A stretch of 64,000 bases of DNA from an uncultured Pelagibacteraceae bacterium (GTDB lineage: Bacteria > Pseudomonadota > Alphaproteobacteria > Pelagibacterales > Pelagibacteraceae): assembly GCA_902585415.1 (NCBI GenBank), contig CACIDN010000002.1:106158-170157 (forward strand), written 5' to 3'. The notes under the pieces were generated by a model that was not told where the DNA came from, searched no databases, and saw only the letters and a program-made list of their open reading frames with translations. Below, piece after piece: positions 39,733 to 51,340 of this stretch; positions within the stretch are counted from its first letter, which is position 1, and every line of letters begins with the position of its first letter. Both the position numbers and the translations under genes were made by a program.

Positions 39733-42101
39733 AATTCACAAAAAATTGGCTCGAAATTCACTTAAGGTCAAAAAAAAAGGAATCTCAAATTATAGATAAA
39801 TTAAATAATATTGGTTTAGAAGTTGAAAAGGTAGAACCAATAAAAAATGAACTGAGTGATTTTATAGTTGCAAAAATTATTAAAGCTAACAAGCACCCCA
39901 ACGCAGATAGATTAAAATTGTGTGAAGTTGATATTGGTGAAAATAAAGTTGTAAAAGTTGTGTGTGGAGCATCCAATGCAAAAGATGGCCTTTTGACGGT
40001 ATATGCTCCCCCAGGATCTGTAATTCCAAAAAATGGAATGAAGTTAGAAATTTCAAAAATAAGGGGTGAAACATCTTATGGAATGCTTTGTTCTGAGTCT
40101 GAGTTAAAATTATCAGATGAAAGCGATGGAATAATTGAGCTAAAAAGAGATAAAAAAAATAAAATTGGGAAATCTTATTTTAGCAATTCTGATAAAAATA
40201 ACGTAATTGAACTATCAATTACACCAAACAGACCAGATTGTTTGGGAGTGAGAGGTATAGCCAGGGATCTAGCAGCATGTGATTTTGGTGACTTAAAGGA
40301 ATTAAAAAAAAAAAAAATAAAAAAAAAAAATAAACACAACTTTAAAGTAAAAATTGAAAAAGACAAAAATCAAGCCTGCTATACATTCGGCAGTTGTATT
40401 ATTCGAAATATCAATAATACAGAAAGTCCAGGCTGGTTAAAGAATAGAATTTTAGCATTAGGTTTAAGACCAATATCTGCAGTCGTTGATATTACAAACT
40501 ATGTAATGTTTGATTTAAATAGACCCCTCCACGCTTATGATTTAGACAAAATTAAAAACAGAATCATTGTAAGAAATTCAAAAAAAGGTGAAATTTTAAA
40601 AGCACTTGATAATAACAATTATACTTTAGATGAAAACATGTGCGTAATAGCTGACGACGAGGGACCACTAGGTTTAGGTGGCATAATAGGTGGCATAAGG
40701 TCAGGAACAGAAATAAATACCAAAAATATTTTAATTGAGTCTGCTTATTTTGATCCTGAAATAACTAGAAAAACTGCAAAAAAGCTAGATTTGAATAGCG
40801 ATGCTAAGTTTAGATTTGAAAGAGGCATAGACCCTAATTCAATTGAATCAGGTCTTGAAGCAGCAGCTGATCTAATAACAAGCATTTGTGGTGGAGAGGT
40901 TTCTGAATTTGATATTCAGCAAAATAAAAAATTTAAATCATTAGAAATTAATTTGGACCCAAGTTTTGTCAATAAAACAATTGGAATAAAAATTAAATCA
41001 AATCAAATCTTACAAATTTTAACTAAATTAGGTTTTACTCTAAAAAAAAAGGGAAAGTTTTTTTCTGTAAAAGTCCCAACCTGGAGACCGGATATATTTG
41101 GTGAAATTGATTTAGTTGAGGAAGTTATTAGAATTATGGGATTAGATAATATTAAATCAATTGAACCCAAGAAGAACAGAATTAAACCAACACTTAATTT
41201 TTATCAAAAACATTTTCATTTAGCCCAACGATCAGTTGCATCCAAAGGTTATTTCGAGACTGTCACCTGGTCATTCACTGATAAAAATTTAAATGATAAT
41301 TTTAAAGAGGACATTGATACTATAAAGATTGTTAATCCAATCAGTTCTGATCTAAATGTTTTAAGAAATTCATTATATCCAAATCTAATATTTTATATGG
41401 AAAAAAATTCAAAAAGAGGTTTTGATGATCAGTCACTTTTTGAAATTGGACCTGTTTTTATTGGAAAAAAACCAGGTGAACAAATTACAGTTGTATGCGG
41501 ATTAAAAAGACAAAGTGGTAGTGACAAACAAAAAGGACAAATTGATGTATTCGAAATAAAAAAGGATTTAGTTCAAACACTAGTAGAGCTAGGAATTGAT
41601 AAAAATGAGTTTAAAATTGAAGACAAAACTCCTAGTTATTACCACCCTGGAATATCTGGATCTGTTTATTCAAAAAGATACAATCTTCTTTTAGGATATT
41701 TTGGTGAACTGCATCCAAAAATTACAAAAAAAACTTTTGGTTTTGAAATAATTATTGAGAATATAGTCGAGTATAAAAGTAGAACAAACAAAGTTAAGGA
41801 AAGTCTTAGTTTTTCAGATTTTCAAAAATCAGACAGGGACTTTGCATTCGTAGTTGATAAAAATATTAATGCACAAAATTTAATCGATGTGATTTCAAAT
41901 ATAGACAATTCTTTAATAAAGGATATTAAAATTTTTGATGTATTTGAAGGTGAAAATATTCCTTCTGGAAAAAAATCAATAGCTTTAAAAGTAACATTAC
42001 AATCTGACTATAAAACATTAAACGAAAATGATTTGACAGAGATTTCAAATAAAATTGTCAGTTCTGTTGAAGAAAAAGTTAGTGCAAAATTAAGATCATA
42101 A
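39729..42101 (+). CDS. pheT: Phenylalanyl-tRNA synthetase beta chain
   Basis: [30 protein letters not shown]-terminal FDX-ACB domain. Confidence 0.96.
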   Translation: MKFTKNWLEIHLRSKKKESQIIDKLNNIGLEVEKVEPIKNELSDFIVAKIIKANKHPNADRLKLCEVDIGENKVVKVVCGASNAKDGLLTVYAPPGSVIPKNGMKLEISKIRGETSYGMLCSESELKLSDESDGIIELKRDKKNKIGKSYFSNSDKNNVIELSITPNRPDCLGVRGIARDLAACDFGDLKELKKKKIKKKNKHNFKVKIEKDKNQACYTFGSCIIRNINNTESPGWLKNRILALGLRPISAVVDITNYVMFDLNRPLHAYDLDKIKNRIIVRNSKKGEILKALDNNNYTLDENMCVIADDEGPLGLGGIIGGIRSGTEINTKNILIESAYFDPEITRKTAKKLDLNSDAKFRFERGIDPNSIESGLEAAADLITSICGGEVSEFDIQQNKKFKSLEINLDPSFVNKTIGIKIKSNQILQILTKLGFTLKKKGKFFSVKVPTWRPDIFGEIDLVEEVIRIMGLDNIKSIEPKKNRIKPTLNFYQKHFHLAQRSVASKGYFETVTWSFTDKNLNDNFKEDIDTIKIVNPISSDLNVLRNSLYPNLIFYMEKNSKRGFDDQSLFEIGPVFIGKKPGEQITVVCGLKRQSGSDKQKGQIDVFEIKKDLVQTLVELGIDKNEFKIEDKTPSYYHPGISGSVYSKRYNLLLGYFGELHPKITKKTFGFEIIIENIVEYKSRTNKVKESLSFSDFQKSDRDFAFVVDKNINAQNLIDVISNIDNSLIKDIKIFDVFEGENIPSGKKSIALKVTLQSDYKTLNENDLTEISNKIVSSVEEKVSAKLRS

Positions 42102-43907
42102 ATGGCTACACTTGATAACATTAGAAATTTTGCAATTATTGCACATATAGATCATGGTAAATCAACTATTGCAGATAGAATAATTCAGTTATGTGGTGGA
42201 TTAACCGAGCGTGAGATGAAAGAACAAGTTCTAGACTCAATGGATATCGAGAGAGAAAGAGGAATAACTATTAAAGCCCAGACAGTAAAACTCAAATATA
42301 AATCTAAAGACGGCAAGGATTATATTTTGAATATAATAGACACTCCTGGACATGTAGATTTTAGTTATGAGGTGAGTAGATCGCTGTATGCTTGTGAAGG
42401 ATCTATATTAATTGTTGATAGCACCCAAGGTGTTGAGGCGCAGACATTGGCAAACGTTTATCAAGCTTTAGATATAAACCACGAGATTATACCAATTCTT
42501 AACAAAATTGATTTACCAGCTTCTGATTTGGATAGAACAAGAAAACAAATTGAAGATGTTATAGGCATAGAAACTTCAAATTCTGTTCCTTGCTCAGGTA
42601 AAACAGGTGAAGGTATAGACGAAATATTAGAGCAAATAATATCTATTTTACCATCTCCAAAAGGAAATAAAAATGAAAATTTGAAATGTTTATTAGTAGA
42701 CAGTTGGTACGACTCTTACTTAGGTGTAATTATTTTAGTTAGAGTAATTGATGGAAAAATTAAAAAAAATATGAAAATTAAAATGATGTCATCAGGTAAA
42801 GAGTATATTGTTGAAAAAGTTGGAGTATTTACCCCTAAACCAGTAGATATTAAAGAGTTAAATTCAGGGGAGATTGGTTTTATTATCACTGGTATAAAAA
42901 ATCTATCCGAAACAAAAGTTGGAGATACTATTTGTGATTCGTCAAATCCTATTATAGAAGCCCTGCCTGGTTTTAAACCTAGTAAGCCAGTTGTATTTTG
43001 TGGACTATTTCCAGTTGATAGTTCAGAATATCAAAAGTTAAAAGATGGACTTGCAAAATTAAAATTAAATGATGCCAGCTTTTCTTATGACCCAGAGTCA
43101 TCTTCTGCCTTAGGCTTAGGGTTCAGATGTGGTTTTTTAGGTCTTTTACATCTAGAAATAATTACAGAGAGATTAGAAAGAGAGTTTGATATTAATTTAA
43201 TTACGACTACTCCAGGTGTCGTTTATAAAGTTCACTTAAATAATGGTAAAGTTATTGACCTCCAAAATCCATCAAATTTACCAGACCCAACACTTATTAA
43301 AATGATAGAAGAACCGTGGATCAAAGCCACTATAATAAGTCCAGACCAATATCTAGGTTCAATTATAAAATTATGCCAAGGAAAAAGAGGCATTCAAAAA
43401 AATTTAAATTATTCAGGAAATAGAGCTGTCATAAATTATGAAATTCCATTAAATGAAATTGTATTTGATTTTAATGATCGGTTAAAATCGATGACCAGTG
43501 GATACGCGAGTTTTGATTATGAAATTATTGGTCATAAAGAGGGAGAATTAGTTAAACTTGGGATACTTGTAAATTCAGAACCTGTTGACGCACTTGCAAT
43601 GATGGTTCATAAAAATTTTGCACAGTCAATAGGCAGAGAGGTTTGTGAAAAATTGAAAGATCTAATTCCAAGACACAATTTTATGATTCCAGTACAAGCA
43701 GCCATAGGAGGTAAAATTATTGCTAGGGAAACAATTAAAGGTTTTAAAAAAGATGTTTTGACTAAAATTCATGGTGGTGGCGCTACAGATAGAAAAAGAA
43801 AGCTTTTGGAAAAACAGAAAAAAGGCAAAGCTAGATCAAAACAATTTGGAAGAGTAGAAATACCCCAAGAAGCTTTTATTGGAGTATTAAAAATAAACAA
43901 AGATTAA
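42102..43907 (+). CDS. lepA: Elongation factor 4
   Basis: [59 protein letters not shown]-terminal [27 protein letters not shown]. Confidence 0.97.
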   Translation: MATLDNIRNFAIIAHIDHGKSTIADRIIQLCGGLTEREMKEQVLDSMDIERERGITIKAQTVKLKYKSKDGKDYILNIIDTPGHVDFSYEVSRSLYACEGSILIVDSTQGVEAQTLANVYQALDINHEIIPILNKIDLPASDLDRTRKQIEDVIGIETSNSVPCSGKTGEGIDEILEQIISILPSPKGNKNENLKCLLVDSWYDSYLGVIILVRVIDGKIKKNMKIKMMSSGKEYIVEKVGVFTPKPVDIKELNSGEIGFIITGIKNLSETKVGDTICDSSNPIIEALPGFKPSKPVVFCGLFPVDSSEYQKLKDGLAKLKLNDASFSYDPESSSALGLGFRCGFLGLLHLEIITERLEREFDINLITTTPGVVYKVHLNNGKVIDLQNPSNLPDPTLIKMIEEPWIKATIISPDQYLGSIIKLCQGKRGIQKNLNYSGNRAVINYEIPLNEIVFDFNDRLKSMTSGYASFDYEIIGHKEGELVKLGILVNSEPVDALAMMVHKNFAQSIGREVCEKLKDLIPRHNFMIPVQAAIGGKIIARETIKGFKKDVLTKIHGGGATDRKRKLLEKQKKGKARSKQFGRVEIPQEAFIGVLKINKD

Positions 43908-44936
43908 ATGTCAACAATTAATTGGGGTATTATTGGATTAGGAAATATTGCCTATAAATTTGCGTCAGGTTTTGATGAGGTAAAAAATTCTAAACTAGTT
44001 TCAATAGCAAGCAAAAATAGCGAAAAATTAGAAAAATTTCAAAAAAAATTTAATATTGACAAAAACTTTTGTTTTAATGAATACGAAAAAGTATTATTAA
44101 ATAATAAAGTTGACATAGTTTATATTGCATTACCTCATAACTTACACTCTGAATGGATTATAAAATGTATAAATGAAAAAAAAAATATTCTAAGTGAGAA
44201 ACCGGCTACAGTAAATTTACAAGAGATAAGAAAAATTAATCAAAATTTAAACAATTCAAACGTATTTTTTGCAGAGGGTTTTATGTATCGATTTCACCCA
44301 CAAACATCTGCACTAGTTGAAGTTATTAGACAAAATGAAATTGGCGAATTATTAAAAATGGAATCTTTTTTTGGAATTAATATTGTTGAAAAAAGAAATA
44401 TATTCGGTTTTAAAAGATTAAAAATTAATAATAAAAGTAGATTATTTAATAAGGATTTAGGGGGAGGTTCTATTTTAGATTTAGGCTGCTACCCATCGTC
44501 TTTAAGTATACTAATTGCAAGTTTAAAATCAGAAAATTTTAAAAAAGAAATAAAATTAACGGATAAGATTAAGACAATAGGCCCCACAGACGTAGATTTA
44601 GAGGCTTATACAAAAATAAACTTTCCGAACGATTTTGTTTCAGATATTGGGACTTCATTTAAAAAAAACATGGGAAAAACAACAACTATCACAGGTACCA
44701 AAGGAAATATTGTGATACCAGATTCTTGGCATTGTGAATTATATAAATTTATTGTTAATGGCAAAGACCATAATATCAATCAAAAATTTAAAAATATTTT
44801 TTCTTATGAAATTGAGTCAATAAGTAATTCATTATTAAATAAAGAAACAGAGCCCAAATATCCTGCAATTAAAAGAGACGAAACTGAAATTAATATGAAA
44901 ATTTTAAATGATTGGAAAAATTCAAATGAAAAGTAA
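43908..44936 (+). CDS. Gfo/Idh/MocA-family oxidoreductase
   Basis: NWGIIGLGNIAYKFASGF, YIALPHNLHSEWI, EKPATVNL, GFMYRFHPQ. Confidence 0.9.
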   Translation: MSTINWGIIGLGNIAYKFASGFDEVKNSKLVSIASKNSEKLEKFQKKFNIDKNFCFNEYEKVLLNNKVDIVYIALPHNLHSEWIIKCINEKKNILSEKPATVNLQEIRKINQNLNNSNVFFAEGFMYRFHPQTSALVEVIRQNEIGELLKMESFFGINIVEKRNIFGFKRLKINNKSRLFNKDLGGGSILDLGCYPSSLSILIASLKSENFKKEIKLTDKIKTIGPTDVDLEAYTKINFPNDFVSDIGTSFKKNMGKTTTITGTKGNIVIPDSWHCELYKFIVNGKDHNINQKFKNIFSYEIESISNSLLNKETEPKYPAIKRDETEINMKILNDWKNSNEK

Positions 44937-45735
44937 AATTATAGACTGCATAACTTTCTTTAATGAAAGTTTTATTTTTGAGCTTAGGTATAACATAATT
45001 AAAGAATATGTGGATTTCTTTGTTATTTGTGAGTCAAAATATGATCACAAAGGTAATGAAAAAAAATTAAATTTTGATTTAAAAAAATATTCTAATGATA
45101 AAAAAATAAAATATCTAGTACTTGATGAGCCATTTCCAAAAAAAAATGAGCCGTGGAGTAATCAGGCAATACAAAGGGAATTTTTATTAAAAAGTTTAAC
45201 ATTTGTAAATGACGACGATTATATTTTCTTTTCTGATCCAGATGAAATTCCAAATACCGACGTATATACTAATTTTAAATTAGAGAAAAAATTTGGAATA
45301 TTTTTACAGAAATGTTTTAATTATAAGTTCAATTTATATAACAAACATGAATCACCGTGGGAAGGAACAAGAGTTTGTAAAAAAAAAAATCTAAACTCTA
45401 TAGATTTTCTGAGACAAAAAATTAAATCCAAAAACTTAAAATATGGATTTTTTAGATTTGATAAAGAAAAAAATATTCAAATTTACAAGAATGCCGGTTG
45501 GCATTTTAATAATGTAATGCCCCCTGAACAAATTTCTTTAAAACTAAAAACTTTTGCGCATATAGAATTTTCTAAAGATAAATATTCATCATTTGAAGTA
45601 ATAAAAAAAAAAATAGATCAAAGAACAGATTTATTTGAAAGAGGACATACTTACGAAAAAGTAGAGTTAGATAAAACTTTTCCAAAATATTTAATTGAAA
45701 ATAAGCTTAAATATAAAGAATATATAATCAGTTGA
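44926..45735 (+). CDS. Glycosyltransferase family 17-like (MGAT3-like)
   Basis: IIDCITFFNESFIFELRYNIIKEYVDFFVICESKYDHKG, DDYIFFSDPDEIPN, NAGWHFNNVMPPEQISLKLKTFAH. Confidence 0.75.
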   Translation: MKSKIIDCITFFNESFIFELRYNIIKEYVDFFVICESKYDHKGNEKKLNFDLKKYSNDKKIKYLVLDEPFPKKNEPWSNQAIQREFLLKSLTFVNDDDYIFFSDPDEIPNTDVYTNFKLEKKFGIFLQKCFNYKFNLYNKHESPWEGTRVCKKKNLNSIDFLRQKIKSKNLKYGFFRFDKEKNIQIYKNAGWHFNNVMPPEQISLKLKTFAHIEFSKDKYSSFEVIKKKIDQRTDLFERGHTYEKVELDKTFPKYLIENKLKYKEYIIS

Positions 45736-45736
45736 T

Positions 45737-46480
45737 TTAAATTTCTAATTTAATTTTGTTTTTTAGGCAAACTAGATTTTCACTTATGACAAAAAATTTA
45801 AAATCCTTTTCTTGCAATTTATTAATTAAAGTTTTGAATATTTCGTGATCTATGTGAATATATTCGAATATAATTGCCTTGCATTCAATTGAATTTTTTA
45901 AAAAACTTAATACAATTTCGCCATCATACCCTTCAGCATCAACATAAAATAAATCGATATTATTTAATTTATATTTCTCAATTAATGTACCAATCGAAAT
46001 TGATCTTACAGATAATTTTTCAATATGTTTTTTTTTAATACTATGTTTTAAAAGATGATCTAAACTAAATGAGCTTATAGCATCCGAGTGTTTGCCGTAA
46101 ATCTTTTTAAAATCATTTTTAACAGAGTATAAAATTTTTTTTCCTTGTTCTTCTGAAATTGCAACATTTTCAAGTTTAATGTGATTGTTTGAAGAATAAG
46201 TTGAAAGTAGTTTTTTAAAATGTTCTTCAATTGGTTCCACTAAAATAGAATTAACAGAATATTTTTTAATAAAATAGGATAATTCATCGAAGCTTTCTCC
46301 GTCATTTGCCCCAATTTGGATTAAAGATTCAACAATTTTATTTTCAAATAGATAGTTAAGTATATTTTTGATTTTTAAGTATGAATATTTTTCACACAAT
46401 CTATTATTTTTAACAAAATTTTTGTCAAATAATTTATAACCAAGCGCTCCACTAATCTTTTTTAACAATTTTGATGTCAT
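45737..46480 (-). CDS. FkbM-family methyltransferase
   Basis: ESLIQIGANDGESFDELSYF, ILVEPIEEHFKKL, IDLFYVDAEGYDGEIVLSFL. Confidence 0.85.
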   Translation of the reverse strand: MTSKLLKKISGALGYKLFDKNFVKNNRLCEKYSYLKIKNILNYLFENKIVESLIQIGANDGESFDELSYFIKKYSVNSILVEPIEEHFKKLLSTYSSNNHIKLENVAISEEQGKKILYSVKNDFKKIYGKHSDAISSFSLDHLLKHSIKKKHIEKLSVRSISIGTLIEKYKLNNIDLFYVDAEGYDGEIVLSFLKNSIECKAIIFEYIHIDHEIFKTLINKLQEKDFKFFVISENLVCLKNKIKLEI

Positions 46481-46545
46481 CTATAAATAGAATTATTATT
46501 AAAAAATAGATATATGTACAATAAAATTGATATAATGAATATTTT

Positions 46546-47343
46546 ATGAGCAAACTTCACATATATTGTGTTACGAACAAAAGATTACCTTTTTTAGAGG
46601 AGTCAAGTTATAAATTATGTTCTGTTGGCAAAGAATTTTTACATGACAGATATTTAAATTCCAATTATTTAAAAAATATTTTTGAAAAAGAAAAATATTA
46701 TTCTGAATTAACATTCCACTATTGGTATTGGAAAAATTTAATGGATATAAATAGTGATGATTGGATTGGCTTCTGCCAAAAAAGAAGATTTTGGATAAAA
46801 AAGAATTCAGCAAATAAAGAAATAAACAAAAATAATTTATTACAACATATGCTAGTAAGCGAAGATTCTTCGTGGAACGATTATGAGGCTATTATATGTA
46901 ACCCTATAAAGGTTTCTGGAGTTAAGAAAATTAAAATAATTAAAAGAGGCTGGAGAAATATTTTAAAAAATCCAAATATTTTTTTTGATGAAAAAAAACA
47001 AACAATTAAATTCCATTTTGATATGCACCATGGATACAATAATCTGGATAAAGCAATTGATTTAATTAAAAAAAGAGATCGAGATAATTTTAGACAATAT
47101 GTAAATTCTGAATGTCAATATAATCCTCATATAATGGTCATCTCAAAACCAAAAATTTTAAATAGATGGTTTGAAGATTTATTTGAATGGCTTTTAAAAT
47201 GTGAGGAAATCTTTGGATTTAAAGAACTTAAAGGTTACGACACTCAGCGGATTTACGCATATTTGGCAGAACGATATTTGTCTTATTGGTTCAGAAATAA
47301 CTCAAATTTTCTAGAATGGCCCTGGGCTTTTGTTGATGATTAG
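46546..47343 (+). CDS. Glycosyltransferase-like protein (DUF4422-like)
   Basis: KLHIYCVTNKRLPFLEESSYKLCSVG; YYSELTFHYWYWKNLMDINSDDWIGFCQKRRFW. Confidence 0.5.
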   Translation: MSKLHIYCVTNKRLPFLEESSYKLCSVGKEFLHDRYLNSNYLKNIFEKEKYYSELTFHYWYWKNLMDINSDDWIGFCQKRRFWIKKNSANKEINKNNLLQHMLVSEDSSWNDYEAIICNPIKVSGVKKIKIIKRGWRNILKNPNIFFDEKKQTIKFHFDMHHGYNNLDKAIDLIKKRDRDNFRQYVNSECQYNPHIMVISKPKILNRWFEDLFEWLLKCEEIFGFKELKGYDTQRIYAYLAERYLSYWFRNNSNFLEWPWAFVDD

Positions 47344-48275
47344 TAGTTTAATTTATGATTTAGTTTTCTTTTTTTCATAGCTACTACTTTCATTTGATCT
47401 CCGTGCATTAAATCTAAAATATTCAAAGAAAATTCACTTATTCTTAAGAAAATTGAATTAATATCGAGTTTTATAATATCCAATAAAATTTTCGCAGGTA
47501 ATTTAATAAAATTTTTAATTAATCTTTTTGGTTCTACCAGTGAAAAACTACTAATATGAATTAATTCAAAATTAGACTTATTAAGTGCCAACTCACAAGA
47601 TTTTTTTGAAAAAAAATTTATGTGTGCTAATGGTACAACCATACTCCAGTTGCTATTTAATAATCTTGATTTATAAGAGTCTGCATTAGGAAATGTCAAA
47701 AATAACAATCCATTGACTTTAAGTTTAGTATTTATGTTATTTAAAAGCTGAATGGGATCTGTTGTATGTTCTATTACATCAAAAGCAACTGCAATATTTT
47801 TAGTATTTTTTTTTACATATTTAAAACTCTTTACGATTCCAGGAGCTTTTATAAATGGCTGGAGATCAATTCCATTACATTCCCAGCCTTTTTCATAAAA
47901 GGTTTTATACATTCTGCATAAACCAGGTCCAATTTCCAAATATTTTTTGGCATTATTGAAATCTACGTATTTAAATATCCAATGTTTATTGAGAGATATT
48001 ACAGATTTGAATCCATTTTTTTTAAAATATTTTTTTTGTGATTCTTCATTTGCATCATGACCAAATACATGATTGGAGTTTTTTTTGTAAAGGCTATTTA
48101 AATATTTTATTTTTGGAAATTTAGACAAGAATCTGTGATTACAATTTTTACATAGTTTTAATGAGAAATTATTATCAATCTTTGTGTTTTTTGACCTTAT
48201 TAATCCCTTAAATGTAATTTTATTAGATTTGCAAATAGGACAATTATTAATTTTAATAAGATTTTTAATTATCAT
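47340..48275 (-). CDS. Class I SAM-dependent methyltransferase with N-terminal zinc ribbon
   Basis: CPICKSNKITFKG...LKLCKNCNHRF; YLEIGPGLCRMYKTFYEKGWECNGIDLQP; AFDVIEHTTDPIQLL. Confidence 0.82.
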   Translation of the reverse strand: MIIKNLIKINNCPICKSNKITFKGLIRSKNTKIDNNFSLKLCKNCNHRFLSKFPKIKYLNSLYKKNSNHVFGHDANEESQKKYFKKNGFKSVISLNKHWIFKYVDFNNAKKYLEIGPGLCRMYKTFYEKGWECNGIDLQPFIKAPGIVKSFKYVKKNTKNIAVAFDVIEHTTDPIQLLNNINTKLKVNGLLFLTFPNADSYKSRLLNSNWSMVVPLAHINFFSKKSCELALNKSNFELIHISSFSLVEPKRLIKNFIKLPAKILLDIIKLDINSIFLRISEFSLNILDLMHGDQMKVVAMKKRKLNHKLNY

Positions 48276-50121
48276 TCTTAATTAAGATTTTAAAATTATT
48301 TTTATCAATATAATTTAGATAATTTTTATTTATATATTTGTCTATAATTTCAAACCTTTTTTGAGGACCTAGTAATTTTAGCACATCATCTTTATCTATA
48401 ATTAATTTATTAGATTTAGATTTTATTAATTCTTCTACAAAATTAACTTGATCATTTTTGGATGCAATTATAAATATTTTATAAAATTTTGTACAACTTG
48501 GTTTTTTTAATAAATAATAAATTGTTGGATCATAATTAAAATTTTGTATACAACTATCATTTATAGTAACCTTTTGTAACTCTCTATAAAAAGAAAGATA
48601 TTCTTCATTTAAATAAAATTCGTCATTTAAATTAATAAAATTAGTGAATCTTAATTTATAATTAATTACGTTCTGTAAATTATTATGTTTCGTAACCACA
48701 GATAGATTAAATAAAATAATTATAAAAAAAATATAAATTAATAAAAAAGTATTACTATATTTAGATATAAAATTATACTTATTGAAGTCTATTTGTAATA
48801 TTTTATAGACAATGAAGACAAAAAACAAAATATAATTTAACGATGAGCCAATTACTATATGTCCACCGTCAGATCTTGACAAACCAATCTTGTAGTAAAA
48901 AAATGCTAAAATATAATATATGATTAGAAAATTTTTTGTCTGAGGAGCTATCTTACTTCTTCTATCAAAAATATATCTAATTATTATTATACCATTTAGA
49001 AAAATTAAAATTAATGCTTTTGTGGCCCTTGTAGAATTTTTTTCACTTGAGAAAGGAGTTGGATGAATTATTCCATTCCAAAGTTCGTTGAATTTTAAGA
49101 TATTATAAGAATTATTTATAAAAGCTGTAAACTCAATTGGTCCAAAAACTAATAAAAAAGTGAACCACCCAAAAAAAATACCTAGTAATAAAAATATTAT
49201 TTCTACAAATTTTTTTTGAAATATAAATATGAAACAAATAATTATCAAAGTTGCATTTAAAAATACACCTCTATCAAGACTCCACAGCAGAGATAATATG
49301 CTTAAATTACCTATGAGAAAAAAATGTAATTTTGAAAAATTTTGATTTAATAAAGCTCCTGCTAATAAAATTAAAAATAATATTGAAAAGAAATCTCTAT
49401 AATTTGGAAAGTAAGGATATGTAATTGCATAAAAATACAAACAGAAAGAACTTACGGTTATAAAAAAAAAGTTTCTTTTAAAATTTTCTAAAAAAAAAAG
49501 TTTTGAAAGATTTAGAACGAAAAAAATTATTAAAATATAAAACGAATAATTTAAAATTTGTTGAAAATATCTATATGCACTTATGTTTTCTTTATCAAAC
49601 AATGACCAAGCAAATTTTGTATTTAGGATATCATAAAAAAGTCCAGTATTTAAATAAGAACCAGTCCAAAACATATTTTTCAAATTGTAATTCATCGCAC
49701 CAGTTAAGAGTTGACCCTCATGGAAAATATCTAGTTTATAATCCGGAAATTTAACCATTAAAAAATTGAAAATTATTATAAGAATAAAAATTAAAATTAA
49801 CAAATGAGAGAAATTATTTGTTTTAATTTTGATATTTTCAAATTCGTTATGATTTATAATTTGTTTTATCGATAATACATTTTCCTTATCAATTAAAAAA
49901 AAAGTTAATAAATAGTTAAACAAAGGAATTGAAATAAATAATATAAAACGAAGAGTATCATTAAATTGATGATGTCTAGCATTCCCGTAATTACCAACTA
50001 TTTCATTACTTTTATTATAAGGTAACGATATTTTTTCCCACAATAGTGAAAGAATAAAAACCGAAATTAAAGATATAATTAATGGGACATAATTCTTAGC
50101 CTTATAAATTAGGTATTTCAT
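48265..50121 (-). CDS. Multi-spanning membrane protein, possible GT-C-like transferase or polymerase
   Basis: 618 aa, many hydrophobic helices; DYKLDIFHEGQLLTGAMNYNLKNMFWTGSYLNTGLFYD; located in glycan locus. Confidence 0.5.
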   Translation of the reverse strand: MKYLIYKAKNYVPLIISLISVFILSLLWEKISLPYNKSNEIVGNYGNARHHQFNDTLRFILFISIPLFNYLLTFFLIDKENVLSIKQIINHNEFENIKIKTNNFSHLLILIFILIIIFNFLMVKFPDYKLDIFHEGQLLTGAMNYNLKNMFWTGSYLNTGLFYDILNTKFAWSLFDKENISAYRYFQQILNYSFYILIIFFVLNLSKLFFLENFKRNFFFITVSSFCLYFYAITYPYFPNYRDFFSILFLILLAGALLNQNFSKLHFFLIGNLSILSLLWSLDRGVFLNATLIIICFIFIFQKKFVEIIFLLLGIFFGWFTFLLVFGPIEFTAFINNSYNILKFNELWNGIIHPTPFSSEKNSTRATKALILIFLNGIIIIRYIFDRRSKIAPQTKNFLIIYYILAFFYYKIGLSRSDGGHIVIGSSLNYILFFVFIVYKILQIDFNKYNFISKYSNTFLLIYIFFIIILFNLSVVTKHNNLQNVINYKLRFTNFINLNDEFYLNEEYLSFYRELQKVTINDSCIQNFNYDPTIYYLLKKPSCTKFYKIFIIASKNDQVNFVEELIKSKSNKLIIDKDDVLKLLGPQKRFEIIDKYINKNYLNYIDKNNFKILIKNDN

Positions 50122-50221
50122 GGATATTGTAATGAAAAATATATCACGAATTATATTAAAAAAAAAATAGTTATAGCATACACTTCAGATAGGTTTACTC
50201 TGGTTTAAAGCAAATATAAAA

Positions 50222-51340
50222 TTAATTATTTTTTTTTAAGAACAATTTGATTTGTTTAAAAATTTCATTAATTTCTTTTACCTCTAGCTTTGCATGAAAA
50301 GGCAAACTCAAGGTTTCCTCACCCCATCTCTCACTATTTGGGCAATTGTTATTATTATACTTTTTATTATAGTATTTTAATTTAGTTATTGATTTAAAAT
50401 TAACTGTAACAAATATTTTTTTAGAGGTTAAGTACTCAATTAATTTGTTACGAATTTTTTTTTCTATTCCAATTGGAAATAAGTAGTAATCTCTATTTTT
50501 ATTCTTTAAGTTTTCAGGAAATTGTAACTGATTTAAACTAGCTAATTTCTTTTTTAACGTGAAATAAATTTTCTCTTTTTTTTTTGCTAATTTTTCGTAA
50601 TTCAAAATTTGGTCTGCCAACAAAGATGCATTTAAATCACTCATATTGGCTTTAAATCCGTAACTTACAACATCCCAAGGTTTGTATTTATTATTTTCAA
50701 ATCTTTTAAAAGCTGGCTTTGACATTCCATTATTCGCGATTGATCTAACCTTTTCCATAATCTTTTTATTGTTTGACAATATTGCCCCTCCCTCTCCACA
50801 TGTAACACTTTTAGTTGCGTAAAATGAAAAAATTAAAAAATCGGAGTAATAACCTAGTTTTTTGTCATTGTATTCACCTGAAAAAGCGTGAGCACTATCT
50901 TCAATTACAATAATGTTTTTTCTAATTTTTTTTTTTAATTTATATGTTGGAAATAAGTTTCCATATAAATGAACTGGCATTATAATTTTTGTTTTTTTAT
51001 TTATCTTTTTTAGGCAATCATCAATATCCATTAATTTCGTTTTTTTATCTATATCAGCAAAAACTACTTTTCCACCCGCCATTTCAATAACATTGGCACA
51101 AGCTACAAAAGTACAAGCAGGTATTATAATTTCATCTCCTTTTTTAATTTTTAATGCTAAAAGAATTGAAATTACAGAGTTAGTCCATGAGTTTGTAAGA
51201 TAAGCAAAGTTTTTAGAAAACCTTTTTTTTAAAATATTTTCTACCTCTTCACATTTTGGGCCTGAAGTAAGATAATAACTTTGTAATGTTTTTTTCAAAT
51301 AATTTTTATTAACTAGATTATGCTTATAAAAAGGTATCAT
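50222..51340 (-). CDS. DegT/DnrJ/EryC1/StrS-family aminotransferase
   Basis: GDEIIIPACTFVACANVIEMAGGKVVFADID, VIEDSAHAFSGEYN, FSFYATKSVTCGEGGAILSN. Confidence 0.92.
   Translation of the reverse strand: MIPFYKHNLVNKNYLKKTLQSYYLTSGPKCEEVENILKKRFSKNFAYLTNSWTNSVISILLALKIKKGDEIIIPACTFVACANVIEMAGGKVVFADIDKKTKLMDIDDCLKKINKKTKIIMPVHLYGNLFPTYKLKKKIRKNIIVIEDSAHAFSGEYNDKKLGYYSDFLIFSFYATKSVTCGEGGAILSNNKKIMEKVRSIANNGMSKPAFKRFENNKYKPWDVVSYGFKANMSDLNASLLADQILNYEKLAKKKEKIYFTLKKKLASLNQLQFPENLKNKNRDYYLFPIGIEKKIRNKLIEYLTSKKIFVTVNFKSITKLKYYNKKYNNNNCPNSERWGEETLSLPFHAKLEVKEINEIFKQIKLFLKKNN

Noticed and set aside
40305-40335. Poly-A run in pheT as a possible frameshift or slippage site
   Set aside because: The ORF stays open and in frame through [11 protein letters not shown]-rich Lys runs are common in this genome.
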